Source: Kiritimatiellia bacterium
GTDB taxonomy: Bacteria; Verrucomicrobiota; Kiritimatiellia; CAIQIC01; JAGNIJ01
Length of the DNA stretch: 64,000 bases
Direction: 5' to 3'
Assembly: GCA_018001225.1 (NCBI GenBank)
Contig: JAGNIJ010000008.1
Coordinates: forward strand, 1-64,000
Position 1 is the first letter of the stretch. Each line of letters opens with the position of its first letter. The notes beneath the pieces are model-generated. The model saw nothing but the letters and a program-made list of their open reading frames with translations. It ran no database searches and had not been told where the DNA came from. The translations under genes were made by a program, and so were the position numbers. This document shows positions 34,192-40,430 of the stretch, in pieces.

Positions 34192-35094
34192 ATGCGCCCA
34201 ATCGCCCGATGGCTTGTCCCGTCCCTCCTGATGACCGCCGCCGCCTGCCGCGGCGACCTGCTCGCCCCGGCGGAGCCGTCCGTTCAATTCTTCTCCGATT
34301 TCAGCGGCGGCGGGCATCTCCTGTACTTCCTCGATCACCGGGACCAGTTGCAGGAGGATCGCTTCGTCACCGAGGGCCTGATGGAAATGGATTTCAGCAT
34401 GCTCTCGTTCCCCCGCGGCCTCGACCTCCGGCTCCGCTTCGAAATGGACGCCAACATGGGCCGGTCGGTCGCGGAGAATCTCCCCTTCTCGCCCAAGGAA
34501 ACCGCCTACGAGATCAACCCCTTCGCCGAGTACCGGCGGGACGGCCTGCTCTGCCGCGCGGGCCTGGTCCACGCCTGCCAGCACCTGATCTACAAGGACG
34601 ACGACTCCCCGTGGTACCTCGAGGAGGGCGTGGACATCCCGCCCGACGTCTACTGGAACCGCCTCTACGCCGGCGCCGGCCGGCCGGAGATCCGTCCCGA
34701 GATTCTCCGGGAAACTTACCTCGGAGATTCAGAGGGGCCAAAGCGGCCCCTCGTCGTCTGGTACGCCGAGGCCGGCTGGTACCTGCGCTCGCTCGGCGGG
34801 TTGATGGACGACGAGTCGCTCTACGGCGACAACGACTGGGCGTACGACGGGAAGCTGGACCTGATGCTCCCCGTGTGCGTGACCCGGCGCCTCGCGCTGT
34901 TCGCCTCCAGCCGCGCGCACGCGCTCTTCGACACGGGCGACAAGGCGTACTGGCGCGAGCGGCTCGAACTGGAGAGCTTTTTCGCCAGCCGCGGCTTCGG
35001 CTCGTCGGTCTTCCTGGCCTGGAACGCCGTGGACGAGCATCCGCGGGACAGCCGCGAGGGGCTGTTCGAACTGGGCGCGCGGTTCTTTTTTTAA
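34192..35094 (+). CDS. Putative envelope (lipo)protein of unknown function
   Basis: The 300-residue protein begins MRPIARWLVPSLLMTAAACRGD, with a lipobox-like TAAAC, so it may be a lipoprotein. The rest alternates polar and aromatic residues in beta-strand patterns (VQFFSDFSGGGHLLYFLDHRDQ, LRLRFEMDANMGRSVAENLPFSPKE, VVWYAEAGWYLRSLGGLM) and ends in a strand finishing ARFFF, like a small outer-membrane barrel. I do not recognise the family. It starts 4 bases after the DUF3187 gene, so the two are probably cotranscribed and may act together. Confidence 0.65.
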   Translation: MRPIARWLVPSLLMTAAACRGDLLAPAEPSVQFFSDFSGGGHLLYFLDHRDQLQEDRFVTEGLMEMDFSMLSFPRGLDLRLRFEMDANMGRSVAENLPFSPKETAYEINPFAEYRRDGLLCRAGLVHACQHLIYKDDDSPWYLEEGVDIPPDVYWNRLYAGAGRPEIRPEILRETYLGDSEGPKRPLVVWYAEAGWYLRSLGGLMDDESLYGDNDWAYDGKLDLMLPVCVTRRLALFASSRAHALFDTGDKAYWRERLELESFFASRGFGSSVFLAWNAVDEHPRDSREGLFELGARFFF

Positions 35095-35103
35095 AATCGT
35101 TTT

Positions 35104-35170
35104 CGACTCGCGGGGACGCTCGCCCTCCAGGATGGAAACGGGTCTTGGAGGGCGAGCCTCTGGCGAGCCG
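35104..35170. repeat. Palindromic repeat, family C
   Basis: CGACTCGCGGGGACGCTCGC...CCAG and TTGGAGGGCGAGCCTCTGGC, about 15 bases apart, fill the gap between the convergent genes at 34192-35094 and 35177-35920. Confidence 0.7.
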
Positions 35171-35176
35171 GTCGCG

Positions 35177-35920
35177 TCATGCGGGTGGCGTACGCGATCG
35201 GCATGGCCATCGCACCCCCGCCAGCGCCGCCAACTGCAGCAACAGCATCGGAAGGACCACCGCCGGCACCCAGCGCCCGGCACGCAGCCCGAGCACGAAC
35301 GGCTCGAACGGGCCGATCCCGTACACGCTCCGGCTGATGCCCACGCCCACCAGCACCGCCGCCACCGCGCCGCCCGCGATCAATCCCGCGCGCCGCAGGG
35401 ACGTGGGCGCGGGCCGCGGCTGCTCGAACCGCAGCGCGGCCATCAGCAGCGGCGGGCCAAGCAGGACGCAGAACACAAGGTGGTGTACGGCGGCCACGCC
35501 GACGATGTATGCGTAGGGGTACAGGCCGAGCAGTTCCGAGCCCAGCGCGCGCCACGCGGCCGCGGCCAGCGCGCCCGGCACGCAGACCGTCACGAAGAAG
35601 ACCGCGCGCCCCCACGACGCCTCCGGCTCCGGCGCCGCGTCCCACAGCCGCCACGCCGTCCATGCGAACGCGCCCATGCCCGCCGCCTGGAACAAACTGA
35701 CCGCCCCCAACGCTCCCAAAAGCCAGTCCGCGGCCAGCGAGGCGGCCAGCGCGCTCCACACCCCCGCCGCGCCGAACAGGATCCCCGCCAGCGGCGTCAG
35801 CACGATCCCCGGATTGAAGTCGAGGTGCAGCGGGATCAGGTGGAGCCGGGAAAACAGGATCGCGGAGAGGAGTTGCGCCAGGGTACAGGCGGCGAAGCTC
35901 GAGTATGGGCGAAGGGTCAT
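35177..35920 (-). CDS. Membrane protein resembling ECF-type substrate-binding (S) components
   Basis: The 247-residue protein has about six or seven membrane helices. The N-terminal stretch LHLIPLHLDFNPGIVLTPLAGILFGAAGVWSALAASLAADWLLGALG has the FNPG..L.PLAG.LFG..G.W pattern seen in ECF S-component-like vitamin or precursor uptake proteins. The remaining helices (VFFVTVCVPGALAAAAW, YIVGVAAVHHLVFCVLLGPPLL, AGGAVAAVLVGVGIS, VLPMLLLQLAALAGV) fit. No ECF ATPase or T component is nearby, so it would need a shared module elsewhere or has another role. The family call is tentative. Confidence 0.5.
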   Translation of the reverse strand: MTLRPYSSFAACTLAQLLSAILFSRLHLIPLHLDFNPGIVLTPLAGILFGAAGVWSALAASLAADWLLGALGAVSLFQAAGMGAFAWTAWRLWDAAPEPEASWGRAVFFVTVCVPGALAAAAWRALGSELLGLYPYAYIVGVAAVHHLVFCVLLGPPLLMAALRFEQPRPAPTSLRRAGLIAGGAVAAVLVGVGISRSVYGIGPFEPFVLGLRAGRWVPAVVLPMLLLQLAALAGVRWPCRSRTPPA

Positions 35921-35927
35921 GAAGAGG

Positions 35928-36137
35928 GGGGAGGGTTCAGGGTTCAGGGTTCAGGGTTCAGGGTTCAGGTGGGAGGGGACAAGCAGGAAGCCTCAACGTC
36001 CAACAACCAACATCCAACGTCCAACAGAAGAGGTTTCAGTCCTTGGAAGTTGGACGTTGGACGTTGGAAGTTGAACACCATTTTATACTCTCAATTGAAA
36101 GGCCGGTCCGCTCCTCCTGAACCCCGAACCCTCCCTC
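35928..36137. repeat. Long imperfect foldback built from tandem heptamers
   Basis: Starts with about five tandem AGGGTTC heptamers (35932-35968) and ends with CCTGAACCCCGAACCCTCC (36114-36134), their complement. Inside, AACGTCCAACAACCAACATCC-type repeats (35996-36024) face GTTGGACGTTGGACGTTGG (36045-36070). The whole 210-bp gap between two minus-strand genes could therefore fold back on itself. It codes for nothing convincing. Confidence 0.8.
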
Positions 36138-36140
36138 CTA

Positions 36141-37166
36141 TCATACCAACAGCATGCAATCCCCATAACTGTAAAACCGATACCCCTGCTCCACCGCCTC
36201 GCGGTAGGCGCGGAGCACCAACTCCCGCCCCCCGAACGCGCTGACCAGCATCAGCAGCGTCGAGCGCGGCAGGTGAAAATTCGTCAGCATCGCGTCCGTG
36301 ACCTTGAACTCGAAGGGCGGGCGGATGAACAGGTCCGTCCGCCCGGAGCACGGGACCACGCCCCCGCGCTCCGCGGCCACGGCCTCCAACGTGCGCACGG
36401 TGGTCGTGCCCACGGCGACGACGCGGCCCCCGCGGGCGCGGGTTTCCGCGACGGCCTGCGCCGTGCGCTCCGGCACCTCGTACCGCTCGGATTCCATGCG
36501 ATGGTCCTCGACGGTATCCGCCGACACGGGCCGGAACGTGCCGATCCCCACGTGGAGCGTGAGGAAGGTCATGGGCACGCCCGCCGCGTCGAGCCGGCCG
36601 AGGAGTTCGGGCGTGAAGTGGAGGCCGGCGGTCGGCGCCGCGACGGCGCCCGGCCGCTCGGCATAGACCGTCTGGTAGCGCCGGTCATCCAGGCCCGGCC
36701 GCGCGGGGCGATGGATGTACGGCGGCAGCGGAGGGACCCCCAGCCGGGCCAGCAGGTCCGGGACCGCCGCGCCCTCCACGCGCAGGACCGCGCGGCCTTT
36801 TTCCCCGTCCTCGAGCAGGATCGCCCTCGCGTCGGGGCCCAGCCGGATGGCGTCGCCGATCTTCGGCCGGCGGGAGGCGTGCATCAACACCTCCCACGTG
36901 CCGGGGACGCGCTCTTCGAGGAACAGGATTTCCACCTTGCCGCCCGTGGGCTTCACGCCGAAAACGCGGGCCGGGATCACCCGGGTATCGTTGGCCACCA
37001 GCAGGTCGCCCGCCCGGAGAAACTCCGGCAGGGCCCGAACGCGCTGGTGGCGCAGGACGCCCGTCCGGCGCTCGACGACCAGCATCCGGGCCTCGTCGCG
37101 CCGCTCCGCCGGCTCCTGGGCGATCCGCTCCGGCGGCAGCTCGTAATCGAAGTCCTGTGTCCGCAT
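36141..37166 (-). CDS. queA: S-adenosylmethionine:tRNA ribosyltransferase-isomerase
   Basis: QueA transfers and isomerises the ribose of SAM onto preQ1-modified tRNA, making epoxyqueuosine at the wobble base. The 341-residue sequence shows the start MRTQDFDYELPPERIAQEP, the motifs RDEARMLVVERRTG, GDLLVANDTRVIPARV, APTAGLHFTPELL, TLHVGIGTFRPV, MESERYEVPERTAQAV and the ending TDLFIRPPFEFKVTDAMLTNFHLPRSTLLMLVSAF...YRFYSYGDCMLL. It has no ribosome site; a promoter ends 9 bases before the ATG (37176-37204). Other queuosine genes are not in the window. Confidence 0.97.
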   Translation of the reverse strand: MRTQDFDYELPPERIAQEPAERRDEARMLVVERRTGVLRHQRVRALPEFLRAGDLLVANDTRVIPARVFGVKPTGGKVEILFLEERVPGTWEVLMHASRRPKIGDAIRLGPDARAILLEDGEKGRAVLRVEGAAVPDLLARLGVPPLPPYIHRPARPGLDDRRYQTVYAERPGAVAAPTAGLHFTPELLGRLDAAGVPMTFLTLHVGIGTFRPVSADTVEDHRMESERYEVPERTAQAVAETRARGGRVVAVGTTTVRTLEAVAAERGGVVPCSGRTDLFIRPPFEFKVTDAMLTNFHLPRSTLLMLVSAFGGRELVLRAYREAVEQGYRFYSYGDCMLLV

Positions 37167-37175
37167 ATGATTGGG

Positions 37176-37204
37176 AATCTATGTCGCCCGGCCAAATCGA
37201 TCAA
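37176..37204 (-). promoter_or_regulatory. Candidate leaderless promoter of queA
   Basis: On the minus strand: TTGATC, 17 bases, TAGATT, then 9 bases to the ATG. There is no Shine-Dalgarno. Confidence 0.55.
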
Positions 37205-37211
37205 ACCACAA

Positions 37212-37262
37212 GTGTAGCGCCGCACGGCGTGCGGCGACGCGCCACGCCGTGGCGCGCTACAC
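37212..37262. repeat. Palindromic repeat, family A-like
   Basis: GTGTAGCGCCGCACGGCG opens and CACGCCGTGGCGCGCTACAC closes a nearly continuous 51-bp palindrome with internal GCCGCAC/GTGCGGC. It has TGTAG...CTACA edges like the other family members. Confidence 0.7.
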
Positions 37263-37281
37263 AGACCCGCCGCAACCGCTC

Positions 37282-37311
37282 TTGACGCGGGTTCCATAAC
37301 TCTTGTACGTT
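37282..37311 (+). promoter_or_regulatory. Candidate promoter of the pseudopilin gene
   Basis: TTGACG, 18 bases, TACGTT, about 90 bases before the pseudopilin ATG. The leader contains GGGCCC-attgggtgag-GGGCCC and ends in a TAGGAG ribosome site. Confidence 0.45.
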
Positions 37312-37403
37312 AAGGCTGAAGGAAAGAAAAGGTAGACATCGTGCCGCCGCATGCGGTAGAAATGGGCCCATTGGGTGAGGGCCCGGGAACGTAGGAGACA
37401 ACT

Positions 37404-38024
37404 ATGAAAAAGGTTTCACGCCGTTTCGCAGGTTTCACGCTGATCGAGCTGCTGGTCGTTATCGCCATCATATCCATCCTGGCCGCCCTGCTCTTCCCGG
37501 CGGTGCAGGGGGCGTTGCTTCGCGCGCGCCTGACGCAGATGCTGAACAACGGCGTGCAGATCCAGCGCGGTATCTTCCAGAAGATCACCGACGTGTCCGT
37601 CGTCACCGGCCAGTTGTCGTTCGACTACCCCACTTATGCTGAGTGGGGCAACTCCACGGATTACTGGAAGAACCTGATGACCAACAAGGTCCTGTCCGTC
37701 GACTCCTCTTTCTTCGCCGGCGGCGGCATCCCGGCCGAAAAAGACATCGACGCCTTTGCCGCGGAAAACAATGCGTGGTGCATGGTCGCCGATATCACCG
37801 AGGCCTCGGTGGATACCATCCCCATGATCTTCACCCGCAACCTGGACATCGCGGCCCTGCAGTCGGTCACCGAGGCCAACCTGACGGACGGCCAGAACCC
37901 GTTCGGCAAGCGCGGCATGGTGTTCGTGACCAAGGGCGGCGCGGGCTACGTCCTCGACAACACCACGATCAACGACCAGTCGTTCTACGTCGGGGACGCG
38001 GTGAACCAGGTCATGCGTCCATAG
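37404..38024 (+). CDS. Prepilin-type pseudopilin (type II secretion / type IV pilin-like)
   Basis: The 206-residue protein has a prepilin leader [10 protein letters not shown] cut before [24 protein letters not shown]. This is the standard N-methylation motif with the +5 glutamate and a hydrophobic assembly helix. The body lacks the calcium-binding GspG tail and resembles the short pseudopilins abundant in PVC bacteria ([20 protein letters not shown]). It has a TAGGAG ribosome site 8 bases upstream. The last 75 codons are repeated almost exactly at 39299-39527, beyond the FGE-domain gene. Probably part of a pseudopilus or surface fibre; the secretion machinery genes are not in the window. Confidence 0.85.
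   Translation: MKKVSRRFAGFTLIELLVVIAIISILAALLFPAVQGALLRARLTQMLNNGVQIQRGIFQKITDVSVVTGQLSFDYPTYAEWGNSTDYWKNLMTNKVLSVDSSFFAGGGIPAEKDIDAFAAENNAWCMVADITEASVDTIPMIFTRNLDIAALQSVTEANLTDGQNPFGKRGMVFVTKGGAGYVLDNTTINDQSFYVGDAVNQVMRP
37796..37996 (+). repeat. Direct repeat, first copy (pseudopilin 3' region)
   Basis: About 201 bases, matched at 39299-39499 with a single mismatch seen (gtgacc against gtaacc). After this point the copies diverge ([10 protein letters not shown] against GDSVNPVLRP). The spacing between copies is 1503 bases and encloses the FGE-domain gene. Confidence 0.95.
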
Positions 38025-38042
38025 CAGAAGATCACGGGCGCC

Positions 38043-38091
38043 AAGCGCCGGATGACCGACGGATGCGTCGGTTATCCGGCGCTTCGTGTTT
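38043..38091 (+). terminator. Terminator after the pseudopilin gene
   Basis: AAGCGCCGGATGACCGAC and GTCGGTTATCCGGCGCTT form an 18-bp stem with one wobble pair and a 6-base loop, followed by cgTGTTT. Confidence 0.75.
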
Positions 38092-38172
38092 AGGGGGTGA
38101 TTGAGCCTCCGCCGAAATCCCGTTCGCGTGCATTAGATGATGAGGAAAGGGCCCCGGGAAAAAGGCTGAGTG

Positions 38173-39297
38173 ATGAAAAAGACTGTAATAATTACGGCAG
38201 TGATGATGGTCGCTGCTGGGTTAGCGAGTGCGGATAATCTAGTTGTAACGTCGTTTCATAGCAATGGACAGGTGACGTGGACTTTCCCAACGAATGGCGT
38301 AGCGGAGTACCGCGTGGAATGGTGTGCAGATCTATTGGCAGAGTTGTGGTGCGATCTTGAGAGCGGTTTGCGCGGGATAGCCCCAATAGACGACACGATG
38401 AACGAGTCTGTGCCGATGTCCTACAGGATCAAGGCGATGGGGCCGGAACCGACGAATATGGTGTACATCCCAGCGGGATGGTTTGATATGGGTAACTGCA
38501 TGGACCCAAACGAAGGAAGGGACGATGAGTTGCCTGTGCATCGGGTGTATGTGAGTGGGTTCTACATGGACCGTTACGAAGTGAATGGCAACCTGTGGGG
38601 CGAGGTGTACGCGGATGCTTTGACAAACGGTTACAGCTTCGACAACACCGGAGCGGCGAAGGGGGCGAATCATCCCGTGCACACTGTAAACTGGTATGAT
38701 GTAGTGAAGTGGGCCAACGCACGGAGCCAAATAGAGGGCCTAACGCCGTGCTACTACCTTGATGATGCCCACACCATCCTATTCAAAACGGGTACCGAAA
38801 ATCTATCGTCTTCACAAGTCAACTGGACTGCAACTGGGTATCGCTTGCCTACGGAGGCGGAGTGGGAGAAGGCGGCGCGCGGGGGGGCGAGTGGGCACAG
38901 GTTCCCATGGGCGGACGATACGATCAGCCACGGGCGAGCGAATTACACTGCAGATTCATCATACAGCTACGACTTGAGCAATGGACTTCACCCAGACTAC
39001 TCCAGTGGTGATATTCCGTATACCAGTCCGATTGGCTCGTTTACACCGAATGGCCATGGGCTTTATGACATGGCGGGGAACGCGTACGAATGGTGCTGGG
39101 ACAGGTACGACAAAAACTACTACTCGGTTTCCCCAAGCGCCAATCCCGTTGGCCCCCTAACAAACATGCCCCGCGTGCTGCGTGGTGGCGACTACCACAA
39201 CCTTCCGGACTTATGTCGCAGTTCTTATCGCTACAGCGCCCAACCCAACATCGAGTTCTACTACATGAGCTTCCGTCTTGTGCGTGCCGCGCCATAG
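38173..39297 (+). CDS. Exported FGE-sulfatase (SUMF1/C-type-lectin fold) domain protein
   Basis: The 374-residue protein has a signal peptide (MKKTVIITAVMMVAAGLASA), a short beta domain (LVVTSFHSNGQVTWTFPTNGVAEYRVEW) and an FGE-sulfatase domain from about 95 to the end. That domain shows MVYIPAGWFDMG, ELPVHRVYVSGFYMDRYEV, HPVHTVNWYDVVKWANARS, YRLPTEAEWEKAARGG, GLYDMAGNAYEWCWDRY and RVLRGGDYHN...SFRLVR. The active-site cysteines of true formylglycine generators are not evident, so it is more likely a binding or structural module. The gene is clearly lower in GC than its neighbours (near 50 percent by eye) and lies between two copies of the pseudopilin 3' end, which suggests acquisition. The ATG at 38173 follows an in-frame GTG. 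Confidence 0.85.
   Translation: MKKTVIITAVMMVAAGLASADNLVVTSFHSNGQVTWTFPTNGVAEYRVEWCADLLAELWCDLESGLRGIAPIDDTMNESVPMSYRIKAMGPEPTNMVYIPAGWFDMGNCMDPNEGRDDELPVHRVYVSGFYMDRYEVNGNLWGEVYADALTNGYSFDNTGAAKGANHPVHTVNWYDVVKWANARSQIEGLTPCYYLDDAHTILFKTGTENLSSSQVNWTATGYRLPTEAEWEKAARGGASGHRFPWADDTISHGRANYTADSSYSYDLSNGLHPDYSSGDIPYTSPIGSFTPNGHGLYDMAGNAYEWCWDRYDKNYYSVSPSANPVGPLTNMPRVLRGGDYHNLPDLCRSSYRYSAQPNIEFYYMSFRLVRAAP
39190..39276 (+). other. Variable-region-like end of the FGE-domain gene
   Basis: Where many family members read GGSWNNNPDNCRSANRNN, this gene reads GGDYHNLPDLCRSSYRYS. Many of the replaced positions are NNC codons (GAC TAC CAC AAC; TAC AGC GCC; TTC TAC TAC), which could arise from AAC by adenine mutagenesis. 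This resembles the variable region of a diversity-generating retroelement target. No reverse transcriptase or template repeat is in the window. Confidence 0.35.
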
Positions 39298-39298
39298 A

Positions 39299-39499
39299 CA
39301 CCGAGGCCTCGGTGGATACCATCCCCATGATCTTCACCCGCAACCTGGACATCGCGGCCCTGCAGTCGGTCACCGAGGCCAACCTGACGGACGGCCAGAA
39401 CCCGTTCGGCAAGCGCGGCATGGTGTTCGTAACCAAGGGCGGCGCGGGCTACGTCCTCGACAACACCACGATCAACGACCAGTCGTTCTACGTCGGGGA
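39299..39499 (+). repeat. Direct repeat, second copy
   Basis: Near-identical to 37796-37996, beginning within 2 bases of the FGE-domain stop codon. Confidence 0.95.
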
Positions 39500-39527
39500 T
39501 TCAGTCAACCCCGTCCTGCGGCCGTAA
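39300..39527 (+). pseudogene. Truncated pseudopilin (C-terminal 75 codons only)
   Basis: The frame [22 protein letters not shown] through GDSVNPVLRP and a TAA stop matches the C terminus of the pseudopilin at 37404-38024. It has no start codon, leader or assembly helix. It lies in another frame than the FGE gene, which stops at 39297, so it should not be translated. It keeps its own terminator (39544-39580), suggesting it is the tail of an ancestral second pseudopilin gene or the result of a duplication flanking an insertion. Confidence 0.85.
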
Positions 39528-39543
39528 ATCCGTCCGTTTGATC

Positions 39544-39580
39544 AAGGCGCCGGGCTCCAGGGTCCGGCGCCTTGTTTTTT
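39544..39580 (+). terminator. Terminator after the truncated pseudopilin
   Basis: Perfect 10-bp arms AAGGCGCCGG / CCGGCGCCTT with a 10-base loop, followed by GTTTTTT. Confidence 0.92.
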
Positions 39581-39618
39581 GCATCCGCTCCTCTTTTATA
39601 GTAACTTCAATGCGCACC

Positions 39619-39670
39619 CTGTAGCGGCGCGTCTATGACGCGCGGGCGGCTCGTAGAGCCGCCGCTACAG
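39619..39670. repeat. Palindromic repeat pair, family A
   Basis: CTGTAGCGGCGCGTC-tat-GACGCGC and GGCGGCTC-gta-GAGCCGCC-GCTACAG, the same inverted arrangement as 23134-23190. Confidence 0.75.
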
Positions 39671-39681
39671 CGTGAGCGATC

Positions 39682-40320
39682 ATGCAGGACGACACCGCGC
39701 TTTTCGACGTCATTTTGAACGGCCGCCACGAGGCGGTCGAGGGCTTGATCCGCTCGGCGCTGGAACAAGGCCTGACGCCCGATGCGATTCTGCACGAGCG
39801 ACTGCTTCCCGGCATGGAAGAACTCGGCCGCCGGTACGCCTCCGGGCAGGCGGTCATCCCGGACCTGCTGCTCGGCGCGCGCGCGATGCAGGCCGGGCTG
39901 GACGCGCTGGAGCCCCTGCTGCCGCATTCGAAATCGGCCTCCCGGCCGGCGGTCTGCATCGGCACGGTCCAGGGCGACCGGCACGGGATCGGCAAGAACA
40001 TCGTCGCCATGCGGCTGCGCGCCGCGGGGTACCGCGTGACGGACCTCGGCGTCGACTGCGGCGCGGAGGCCTTTCTCCGCGCGGTGGACAAGGGCGCGCG
40101 CGCCGTGCTCTGCAGCGCGCTGATGACCCGCAGCCTGCGCTACCTGCGCGTGGTGGCCGACGCCTTCCGCGACCGGCCGGAGATTCCCATGATCATCGGC
40201 GGCGCGCCCGTCACGCCGGATTTCGCCGCGGAGCTCGGGGCGGGATATGCGCCGGACGCTTCAAGCGCTGTCCAGGCGCTTGAAGCCATCCTGCAACGAA
40301 CGGAATTGAACAGAAGGTAA
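39682..40320 (+). CDS. Corrinoid (B12)-binding protein, methyltransferase-partner type
   Basis: The 212-residue cytosolic protein has the two-part layout of small corrinoid proteins. A helical cap (about 1-80, B12-binding_2 type, LLPGMEELGRRYASGQAVIPDLLLGARAM) precedes a Rossmann-like B12 domain. That domain has the D-x-H-x-x-G cobalt-ligand motif in QGDRHGIGKNIVAMRLRAAGYRV (D99, H101, G104), then VLCSALMTRS and PMIIGGAPVTPDFAAELGAGYAPDASSAV. Such proteins carry methyl groups for methyltransferases (MtaC/MtbC types) or sense B12, but no methyltransferase, activator or regulator gene is adjacent. A shorter or longer start is possible; there is no clear ribosome site. Confidence 0.85.
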   Translation: MQDDTALFDVILNGRHEAVEGLIRSALEQGLTPDAILHERLLPGMEELGRRYASGQAVIPDLLLGARAMQAGLDALEPLLPHSKSASRPAVCIGTVQGDRHGIGKNIVAMRLRAAGYRVTDLGVDCGAEAFLRAVDKGARAVLCSALMTRSLRYLRVVADAFRDRPEIPMIIGGAPVTPDFAAELGAGYAPDASSAVQALEAILQRTELNRR

Positions 40321-40376
40321 CGGAGGCAACCAAGGAGTAATCGTTTTCTTCGTTCCCTTCGTTGTCTTCTGTTTAC
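40310..40376. repeat. Imperfect inverted repeat AACAGAAGG.AACG
   Basis: The left arm reads AACAGAAGGTAACGGAGGC with continuation AACCAAGGAG. The right arm, reversed, reads AACAGAAGACAACGAAGGG with continuation AACGAAG. The left arm includes the last codons and stop of the corrinoid-protein gene. Confidence 0.6.
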
Positions 40377-40385
40377 TACTCGCCG

Positions 40386-40411
40386 GGCGGCTCGCAGAGC
40401 CGCCTCCACAG
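40386..40411. repeat. Palindromic repeat, family A
   Basis: GGCGGCTC-gca-GAGCCGCC followed by TCCACAG, a copy with a mutated CTACAG edge. Confidence 0.65.
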
Positions 40412-40430
40412 GGAAGAGGCGGAGGAACTC

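Noticed and set aside
35928-36070. Tandem heptamers as a CRISPR array or telomere
   Set aside because: The units are 7 bp with no unique spacers, and no cas genes are near. The array is internal to the chromosome and matched by its complement, so it is reported as a foldback repeat.
37404-39580. Complete diversity-generating retroelement
   Set aside because: No reverse transcriptase, accessory protein or template repeat lies in the window. Only the target-like C terminus supports the idea, so it is listed as a hypothesis.
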